Positions 58,320-64,000 of a DNA stretch of 64,000 nt are shown here, in pieces. The DNA lies in assembly GCF_000956405.1 (NCBI RefSeq), contig NZ_JYIV01000028.1, positions 1 to 64,000 on the forward strand, given 5' to 3'. Under the pieces are notes generated by a model that was not told the DNA's origin, searched no databases, and saw nothing but the letters and a program-made list of their open reading frames with translations. The DNA is from Microbacterium oxydans (GTDB lineage Bacteria; Actinomycetota; Actinomycetes; Actinomycetales; Microbacteriaceae). The first letter of the stretch is position 1; each line of letters begins with the position of its first letter. The translations under genes and the position numbers were made by a program.

Positions 58320-58787
58320 TCAGCGCGTGCCCCAGTTGTAGAGGTCTTTGTACAGACCGGCGTAGAGCAGGCTCTCGGTGTGCGTGATACCGGGGATGGT
58401 GCGGATGCGAGTGGCGATGAGCTCGATGAGGTGCTCGTCGTTCTCGCACACCGCCTCGACGAGGATGTCAAAGGTGCCGAGTGTCACGACCACGTAGGCC
58501 AGCTCCGGGATCGTGGTGAGCTCCTGCGCGATCTCGCGGGGGTTCCCGGAGACCCGGATGCCGATCATCGACATGCGGTGGAAGCCGAGCTGCATCGGAT
58601 CGGTGACGGCCACGATCTGGATGATGCCCGCCTCGGTCATGCGCTGCACGCGCTGACGCGCGGCGGCTTCGCTCAGTCCGACCTCCCGGGCGATCTCGGC
58701 GTAGGGGCGGCGGCCGTCCTCCTGCAGCAGTTCGACGATGCGCTTCGAGATGTCATCAAGGGCAGGCTGGGAGTGCTTCGCGCTCAT
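58320..58787 (-). CDS. Lrp/AsnC-family regulator
   Basis: This is a 155-residue Lrp/AsnC protein with an N-terminal helix-turn-helix (LLQEDGRRPYAEIAREVGLS, then EAAARQRVQRMTEAGIIQIV). A C-terminal RAM ligand-binding domain follows (about residues 70-150, with YVVVTLGTFDILVEAVCEND). It lies between the FAD oxidase operon and the divergent aldehyde dehydrogenase gene. Such regulators often respond to an amino acid or amine and control both directions of such a divergent catabolic cluster. Confidence 0.92.
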   Translation of the reverse strand: MSAKHSQPALDDISKRIVELLQEDGRRPYAEIAREVGLSEAAARQRVQRMTEAGIIQIVAVTDPMQLGFHRMSMIGIRVSGNPREIAQELTTIPELAYVVVTLGTFDILVEAVCENDEHLIELIATRIRTIPGITHTESLLYAGLYKDLYNWGTR

Positions 58788-58886
58788 GTGTCGATATTGT
58801 CAGTTGGGAACCGGCCATGCAACTGATTCAGTCGAATTTCTCGTAGGGATCTTCAGATTCCGTACCGATCTCGATAGCATGACGCC

Positions 58887-60338
58887 ATGTCGACTCACCT
58901 TCTGAAGGATTCAGCACCGTTGCAGAACTTCATCGGCGGCCGGTACGTGCCCGCGAACGGCAGCGGTCGGATGACGCTTCTCGATCCTGTCACCGAAGAC
59001 GCCTACGGGGAACTGCCGGTGTCGGATGCGAGCGACGTGGACGCCGCCTACGCTGCCGCGGCCGCCGCCTTCCCGGTCTGGCGCGACACCACGCCCGCCG
59101 AACGGCAGCTGGCGCTCTTCCGCATCGCCGACGAGATGGAATCGCGTGCCGAAGAGTTCGCCGACCTCGAATCGCAGGACACCGGCAAGCCGCGCGCCAG
59201 CCTGGTCGCCGACGAGATCATGCAGTCGGTCGACCAGCTGCGTTTCTTCGCCGGCGCCGCGCGCAGCCTCGAGGGCAGGGCCGCGGGCGAATACCTCGCC
59301 GGGCACACCTCGTTCGTGCGTCGCGAGCCGGTCGGTGTGATCGGTCAGGTGACCCCCTGGAACTATCCGCTGAACATGGCGGTGTGGAAGATCGCCCCCG
59401 CGCTCGCCGCCGGCAACACGGTGGTGCTGAAGCCGGCCGAGTCCACGCCGCTCACCACGTTGCTGCTCGCCGAGATCGTCGCTCTGCACACGCCGGCGGG
59501 CACCCTCAACGTGGTGCTCGGCGATCGCGACACCGGCGTCGCACTGGTGGAGCACCCCGCACCGCAGATGGTCGCGATCACCGGTTCGGTGCGGGCGGGC
59601 ATGGCCGTCGCGCGCTCGGCGGCGAACGACGTCAAGCGGGTGCACCTCGAACTCGGCGGCAAGGCACCGGCGATCGTGTTCGCCGACGCATCGATCGAGA
59701 AGGCCGTCGAGGGCATCACCACCGGCGCCTTCTTCAACGGCGGGCAGGACTGCACCGCTGCGACCAGGGTGCTGGTGCACGCCTCACTCCACGATGAACT
59801 GGTCGCCGCGCTGGTCGCGAGGGCGAAGACGCACGCCCGCACCGGAGCACCGCATGAGGAGGGTGTGCTCTACGGGCCGCTGAGCAGTGCGGCCCAGCTC
59901 GCGCAGGTGCAGGGTTTCATCGACCGCCTGCCCGCCCACGCGACGATCGAGACCGGTGGACGCCGTCAGGGTGATCGCGGCTACTTCTGGGAGCCCACCA
60001 TCATCTCGGGTGTGCATCAAGACGACGAGGTCGTGCAGGGTGAGATCTTCGGACCGGTCCTCACGGTGCAGGCCTTCACGGAGGATGCCGAGGCGCTGGA
60101 GATGGCCAATGACGTGCCGTACGCGCTCGCCGCCTCGGTGTGGACGACCGATCATGCGTGTGCGATGCGTTTCTCGCGCGACCTCGACTTCGGGTGCGTG
60201 TGGATCAACACGCACATCCCGTTCGTGTCGGACATGCCCCACGGCGGGTTCAAGCACTCCGGGTACGGCAAGGACCTCTCCCAGTACGGCTTCGACGACT
60301 ACACCCGCATCAAGCACGTGATGAGTGCGCTCGACTAG
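58887..60338 (+). CDS. Gamma-aminobutyraldehyde dehydrogenase-like ALDH
   Basis: This is a 483-residue NAD-dependent aldehyde dehydrogenase. Features are QVTPWNYPLNMAVWKIAPAL (about residues 152-171), the catalytic Glu in HLELGGKAPAIVF (about 253) and Cys in GAFFNGGQDCTAATR (about 287). The GG-tunnel after GSVRAGM and the C-terminal VSDMPHGGFKHSGYGKDLS match PatD/AldH-type gamma-aminobutyraldehyde dehydrogenases. It probably oxidises aldehydes from putrescine-like amines. The ATG lies six bases after TAGCAT (58875-58880), a leaderless start. Confidence 0.92.
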   Translation: MSTHLLKDSAPLQNFIGGRYVPANGSGRMTLLDPVTEDAYGELPVSDASDVDAAYAAAAAAFPVWRDTTPAERQLALFRIADEMESRAEEFADLESQDTGKPRASLVADEIMQSVDQLRFFAGAARSLEGRAAGEYLAGHTSFVRREPVGVIGQVTPWNYPLNMAVWKIAPALAAGNTVVLKPAESTPLTTLLLAEIVALHTPAGTLNVVLGDRDTGVALVEHPAPQMVAITGSVRAGMAVARSAANDVKRVHLELGGKAPAIVFADASIEKAVEGITTGAFFNGGQDCTAATRVLVHASLHDELVAALVARAKTHARTGAPHEEGVLYGPLSSAAQLAQVQGFIDRLPAHATIETGGRRQGDRGYFWEPTIISGVHQDDEVVQGEIFGPVLTVQAFTEDAEALEMANDVPYALAASVWTTDHACAMRFSRDLDFGCVWINTHIPFVSDMPHGGFKHSGYGKDLSQYGFDDYTRIKHVMSALD

Positions 60339-60388
60339 GGTGGTCTCCGCGGTGGGGACCGTTCTGTTCGGCGACTCTGGGGGACTGT

Positions 60389-61663
60389 TTGTCGACGCCA
60401 ACCTATTTCCGTCATGGCCTGCGCCCGATGAGAGGCCGTGACGCGGCCCAGGAACATCGCGCGGCCACACCGCTCGAGCTGCTGTTCGACCTGACGTTCG
60501 TCGCCGCGTTCGGGGTTGCTGCCAACCAGCTAGCATCCGCGATCGCGCACGGCGACCTCGCTGCCGGCATAGGCGGCTTCTGCTTCGCGATGGTCGCGAT
60601 CGTGTGGGCGTGGATCAACTATTCGTGGTTCGCTTCGGCGTTCGACACCGACGACTGGCTGTTCCGCGTCCTGACCATGGTGCAGATGGCCGGTGTGGTC
60701 GTGCTGGCGATCGGGCTTCCGCCGATGTTCGAGTCGCTCGAGCGCGGGCAGCCGGTGGCGAACGAGGTGATGGTCGCCGGCTACGTCGTGATGAGGATCG
60801 CGGCGATCGCGCAGTGGTTGCGCGCCGCCCACGGCAACCCGCGGTATCTCACTGCCGCGAAGACCTACGCGCTGAGCATCGGCATCGCGCAGATCGGCTG
60901 GGTGACGCTGCTCTTCCTGCCGCTCGACCCGCTGGGGTTCCTCGTCGGCGCGATCCTCGTCTCGGCCATCGAATGGTCGGGTCCCGTCGTGGCCGAGCGC
61001 AAGGGACACCGCACCGGCGGCTCCACGCCGTGGCATCCGCACCACATCGCCGAGCGATACTCCCTGCTGGCGATCATCGCGCTCGGTGAGACCGTGTTCG
61101 GCACGCTCGCCGCGGCACAGGAGGTGACCGTCGCGGAGGGCTGGTCGTTCTCCTCGATCATGGTGATCGGCCTCGGCATCGTCATGGCCTTCGCGCTCTG
61201 GTGGGTCTACTTCCTCGTGCCGAGCGCGCCCATCCTCGCGGTTCGTCGTTCCAAGGCCTTCCTCTGGGGGTATGGACATGTGGTGCTGTTCGCGGCGATC
61301 GCCGCGGTGGGTGCGGGCCTGCACGTCATCGGCTACGTGTACGACGAGCACTATCACGTGAGCACCCTCACGGCGATCTCGTCCATCGCCGTGCCGGTGC
61401 TGGCGTTCATGGTCACCCTGTATCTGCTGCACGCGTGGTTGGTGTCCGAGTTCCCCAAGAACTCGCCGCTGCAGATCACCGTTCTCGTCTTGCCTGTTCT
61501 CGCGATCGTGCTGGCGGCCGTGGGGTCGCCCTTGTGGCTGTGCCTGCTCACCATCGTGATCTCGCCGATAGCGATCGTGCTGTCGTTCGAGCTCGGCGCT
61601 TGGCGGGCACTCGATGCCCAGTTGGATCGTGCGCTGGCTGCAGCGCGACCCTCGTCCGAGTGA
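60389..61663 (+). CDS. Low-temperature-requirement A (LtrA) family membrane protein
   Basis: This 424-residue integral membrane protein belongs to the LtrA family (PF06772). The signature is RGRDAAQEHRAATPLELLFD, and about ten helices follow. The family is named from Listeria cold growth but has no known mechanism. The start is uncertain: TTG 60389 (STPTYFRHGLRPMRG) is chosen because related proteins usually begin with a similar LRHxLRPMRGRD segment and GGGGGA lies upstream. ATG 60428 is the alternative. Confidence 0.85.
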   Translation: MSTPTYFRHGLRPMRGRDAAQEHRAATPLELLFDLTFVAAFGVAANQLASAIAHGDLAAGIGGFCFAMVAIVWAWINYSWFASAFDTDDWLFRVLTMVQMAGVVVLAIGLPPMFESLERGQPVANEVMVAGYVVMRIAAIAQWLRAAHGNPRYLTAAKTYALSIGIAQIGWVTLLFLPLDPLGFLVGAILVSAIEWSGPVVAERKGHRTGGSTPWHPHHIAERYSLLAIIALGETVFGTLAAAQEVTVAEGWSFSSIMVIGLGIVMAFALWWVYFLVPSAPILAVRRSKAFLWGYGHVVLFAAIAAVGAGLHVIGYVYDEHYHVSTLTAISSIAVPVLAFMVTLYLLHAWLVSEFPKNSPLQITVLVLPVLAIVLAAVGSPLWLCLLTIVISPIAIVLSFELGAWRALDAQLDRALAAARPSSE

Positions 61664-61705
61664 GCCGCCGAGTGCGGTCGCTGGCTGTTCGCCTCGGCCC
61701 AGTGA

Positions 61706-62230
61706 TCAGGGGCTGAGCAGCTTCACGCGACGGTGCTCACGCAGGGTGAGTCGGGGTCGTTCCTCGATCTTGATCGCGCCGTCCTCGTCCCAGCCGTGCC
61801 GTGCGTAGAAGGCGTCCGCGCGCTCGTTCCCGTCGAGCACCCACAGGTAGGCACGTTCGTATCCGGCCTCGGCGATCCGCTTCTCCGCGGACTCGAGCAG
61901 GGCGTGGCCGGCCCCGGTCGACCACGCGGCGGGGTCGGTGTAGATGCCGTAGACCTCACCGTCGGCGAGACCGTCGGGGTCGCGGCCGGAGCCGAGCGAT
62001 GCCCAGCCGATGAGGTGATCGTCACGCACGGCGACGAGGGTTCCGAGGCCCGTGGGCAGAGGCTCTGCGATGATGCGCCGCCAGCCCTCGGCTCGCTCGT
62101 CGACGGAGAGCTCATCGAGCACGGACTGATCGATGAGCCCGCGATAGGCCGCCTGCCACGAACGGACGTGCACCTCGGCGATGCGGTCGGCATCGTCCGC
62201 GCGGGCGTCGCGGATCACCAGCGGGGTCAT
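61706..62230 (-). CDS. GNAT-family N-acetyltransferase
   Basis: This is a 174-residue acetyltransferase of the same general type as the one at 26659. Motifs: IRDARADDADRIAEVHVRSW at the N-terminus, PAAWSTGAGHALLESAEKRI as the acetyl-CoA loop (about residues 100-119), and LWVLDGNERADAFYARHGWD at the end. The C-terminal strand ends in LTLREHRRVKLLSP. The substrate is unknown. TAGGCT (minus strand) ends six bases before the ATG, giving a leaderless start. Confidence 0.9.
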   Translation of the reverse strand: MTPLVIRDARADDADRIAEVHVRSWQAAYRGLIDQSVLDELSVDERAEGWRRIIAEPLPTGLGTLVAVRDDHLIGWASLGSGRDPDGLADGEVYGIYTDPAAWSTGAGHALLESAEKRIAEAGYERAYLWVLDGNERADAFYARHGWDEDGAIKIEERPRLTLREHRRVKLLSP

Positions 62231-62283
62231 CCGATCAGCCTACGGTGATCGCCGCTGCAGATGCGGGGGACGGACGGTGCGGC

Positions 62284-63537
62284 TCAGCTCACGTTCTTCT
62301 TGAGCCAGGGCAGCGGATCCACGGCGACGGTGTTGATGTGGACCTCGAAGTGCAGGCAGGACCCGAACACGTACCCGGTCGATCCGACGTCTCCGATGTA
62401 CTGGCCTTCATCGACGCAGTCGCCGACCTCGACCGCCCGGCTGCCATAGGTCATGTGCGAGTAGACGGTGCTCACGGCCTGTCCGTCGACGATGCTCTCG
62501 ATCTGGATCGTCACACCGTAGCCCTGGTAGCTCTCGGTCGACCGGGAGACGCAGCCCTTCATGGCGGCGTTGATCGGAGTGCCGACCGGCGCGGCGAAGT
62601 CTTGTCCGAGGTGCGATCGACCGGGTCGTGAAGCGCCGAAGCCGTCTGTGAAGGTGTAGGTGCCGTCGGCCATCGGCATCACGATGCGTCCGGCGAGCGG
62701 AATGTCCAGCGCGCTTCCCAGAGGCATGCCTGCCGCGATCGCCGCAGCCGCAGCACGGGAACGCGTCTCCTTGATCTCCTCGGGCGTCGTCGCGGAGAAG
62801 TTCCCACGGGGAGCGATCTCCGCCCGGATCTCGTTCTTCGACGTGTAGGACTGGGACATTCCTTCGGCGAGGGTCGAGACGGGAGCACTGGCGGCCGCTG
62901 CGGGACCGCTGGTGGGGTTGAGTGCGGGGAGCGCGGCTCCGGTGATCAGGACCCCGATCGCCAACGTCGCGCCGAGTGCCTTGGACTTCGCCCATGTGCG
63001 CTTCGTGCGACGGACCCGGGTCTGAGGGGTGGACGCCGCGCGGGGAGCCATGTGCCGAGGGCGCAGGCGAGGATCCCAGGAACGCGGGGTCTGTGCTGCC
63101 TTGGGCTGTGCCTGTGTCGCCTCGAGCTGGGGCTGCGTTGCCTGAGCCTGCGTCGCCTGGGTCTGCGTTGCGCGCGGCTCGGTCGCTGGAGCCGGCTTCG
63201 TCTGGGGCCTTACTTGAGTCCCTGTTGCTTCGGAGGGAAGGTCGGTCTGCTGTCGGGGCGAGTCCGCGGCTTCGGTCGCCGTGTGACCTGCCGGGAGCGT
63301 GCGGCGTGCGCGCGACGACCTGAGTGAGGGGGCGACGTTGCCCGCGAGGTCTGCGTCGGTCGTGAGGTCTGCGGTCGCAGGGCGTCGACGATCGCGACGG
63401 AGAAGCGGTCGGATCGAATCGGGGACTTCTGTCGGAGCTTCCGAGGCTTCGTGAGCGCGCTCGGGGGGCAGGGAATTCGTGACGGGTTCCTTCCGGGAGG
63501 GCAGATGTACGCGGCGGTCGATCCCCCCGGATGCCAC
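62284..63537 (-). CDS. M23-family metallopeptidase with long cytoplasmic head
   Basis: This is a 417-residue LytM/M23 peptidase. The zinc and active-site motifs are SHLGQDFAAPVGTPINAA (about residues 309-326) and LHFEVHIN (about 400), and the domain ends in DPLPWLKKN. Residues about 1-185 form a basic head with a Gln-rich stretch (QATQAQATQPQ) and no catalytic motif. A single hydrophobic segment (about 188-207, GATLAIGVLITGAALPALN) should place the peptidase domain outside the membrane. It probably hydrolyses or binds peptidoglycan cross-links. The GTG start at 63537 is the only near option in frame. Confidence 0.88.
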   Translation of the reverse strand: MASGGIDRRVHLPSRKEPVTNSLPPERAHEASEAPTEVPDSIRPLLRRDRRRPATADLTTDADLAGNVAPSLRSSRARRTLPAGHTATEAADSPRQQTDLPSEATGTQVRPQTKPAPATEPRATQTQATQAQATQPQLEATQAQPKAAQTPRSWDPRLRPRHMAPRAASTPQTRVRRTKRTWAKSKALGATLAIGVLITGAALPALNPTSGPAAAASAPVSTLAEGMSQSYTSKNEIRAEIAPRGNFSATTPEEIKETRSRAAAAAIAAGMPLGSALDIPLAGRIVMPMADGTYTFTDGFGASRPGRSHLGQDFAAPVGTPINAAMKGCVSRSTESYQGYGVTIQIESIVDGQAVSTVYSHMTYGSRAVEVGDCVDEGQYIGDVGSTGYVFGSCLHFEVHINTVAVDPLPWLKKNVS

Positions 63538-63852
63538 CGTTACCGATCTGTAATTTAGGCCGTGAACTCGCGAGCGTCAAATCGAGATCGGACGCGTCCC
63601 ACCGGTGAGCGGTCTCCGTGCTCGGTCATCTATGAATGTCCGCCGAGAACGTGACGCCAGGAGGTGCATCGATTCTGCGTCGTGTGCGGGCTGCTCGCGG
63701 CATGGCGGCTCCGTGGTGCGCGGCGGCTGTGGAGAACCCGCGATCCGCCCGTCCTGTGGAGTGATCGAGGCCGCATCTCGTGTTCTGGAATATTACTCTG
63801 AACAGGGATAATTCGGCGATGAATGTCCGTGGCCCCGCGTTGACTTCGGGTA
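63538..63852. other. 315-bp divergent region before the DUF222/HNH gene
   Basis: This region lies between the M23 gene and the DUF222 start and is less GC-rich than its surroundings. It holds GATAAT (63807-63812), a possible -10 box for the DUF222 gene, and an 11-bp direct repeat ATGAATGTCCG at 63632-63642 and 63819-63829. A 68-codon open frame here has no family resemblance and is not called. Confidence 0.55.
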
Positions 63853-64000
63853 TGAACTCTCCCGTGGACGCGCTCCGTCAGATCGTCGCCGATCTCGATG
63901 TGGTGCTGCGCTCCGAGGCGGTGGCGGGGTTGTCCGATGCGTCGAAGATGGAGTTGCTGCGGGTCGCAGGCGAGGCGCAGCGGCGCGTGGAGGCTGTGGT
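63853..64000 (+). CDS. DUF222 / HNH-endonuclease (13E12-type) protein, 5' part
   Basis: Only the first 49 codons are visible: MNSPVDALRQIVADLDVVLR followed by a SEAVAGLSDASKMELLRVAGE segment and RRVEAVV. This matches the start of the DUF222 region of actinobacterial HNH-endonuclease proteins (13E12 repeat family of mycobacteria), which are often multicopy and mobile. Codon usage has more GTTGTC/AAGATG-type codons than its neighbours. The rest lies outside the window, so the HNH motif cannot be seen. Confidence 0.75.

Noticed and set aside
63605..63811. A 68-codon plus-strand frame
   Set aside because: It has eight Cys/Arg-rich clusters without a recognisable pattern, no ribosome-binding site, and it overlaps the promoter region of the DUF222 gene.
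1..64000. CRISPR array or prophage
   Set aside because: No regularly spaced direct repeats of 25-40 bp, no cas genes, no phage structural or integrase genes; the dispersed palindromes are single and kilobases apart.

Overview
The window is GC-rich (about 70% by eye), densely packed, and rich in GTG starts, ATGA/TGATG overlaps and actinobacterial gene families: PutA without a DNA-binding domain, a DUF222/HNH start, CGNR and XRE regulators, and an etfBA-linked cytochrome with repeated RGLPR motifs. It fits a chromosomal segment of a Micrococcales actinomycete, most likely Microbacterium or a close relative. That assignment is inference from gene content, not a search. I see no rRNA, tRNA, CRISPR array, integrase or transposase.

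Layout. 1-3.1 kb: a minus-strand operon (cupin phosphoglucose isomerase, FGGY sugar kinase, D-2-hydroxyacid dehydrogenase) behind a twin palindromic operator. 3.2-6.6 kb: alpha/beta hydrolase, AraC and CGNR regulators, EamA exporter. 6.6-10.9 kb: gntR-prpD-prpB-prpC, the methylcitrate cycle, followed by an MFS carrier. 12.5-14.8 kb: DJ-1/PfpI protein, LysR and an ABM-fold membrane protein. 15.3-19.8 kb: valine catabolism (mmsA, acyl-CoA dehydrogenase, mmsB, enoyl-CoA hydratase). 19.9-21.4 kb: MarR operon. 21.5-26.6 kb: etfBA, a b-type cytochrome, an ASCH protein and a thiolase. 27.3-31.6 kb: thioesterase and putA. 31.8-33.5 kb: membrane protein, XRE regulator, dehydrogenase. 33.7-35.8 kb: ddaH-rocD. 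36-38 kb: small acidic protein and a MarR-MFS pair. 38-42.8 kb: cutC, lipase-like hydrolase, DUF1684 protein, lipoate ligase, orphan DNA methyltransferase. 42.8-46.4 kb: TetR / MFS / carboxylesterase. 46.5-48.7 kb: monooxygenase-MarR-DUF3237. 48.8-56.5 kb: TetR / amidohydrolase / oligopeptide-type ABC importer. 56.5-60.3 kb: putrescine-type catabolism (cupin, FAD oxidase, Lrp, aldehyde dehydrogenase). 60.4-64 kb: LtrA, GNAT, M23 peptidase and the start of a DUF222/HNH gene.

How the genes fit together. The metabolic theme is catabolism of amino acids and polyamines. Valine degradation makes propionyl-CoA, which the methylcitrate cycle consumes. The acyl-CoA dehydrogenase needs ETF, and etfBA is nearby in a tight cluster with a membrane cytochrome that may pass the electrons on. 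DdaH and RocD produce glutamate semialdehyde, the substrate of the PutA aldehyde dehydrogenase domain. The FAD oxidase and the aldehyde dehydrogenase at 57-60 kb resemble putrescine-to-GABA enzymes.

The most unusual non-coding signals are seven copies of a 57-61 bp palindrome (TTCGAATCGCGC...GCGCGATTCGAA). Six start 6-37 bp after a stop codon, and two sit inside apparent transcription units. The stem bases covary between copies. Two unrelated long perfect hairpins occupy equivalent positions. In addition, at least thirteen genes carry a TAnnnT-like -10 box 6-8 bp before the start codon, suggesting widespread leaderless transcription.
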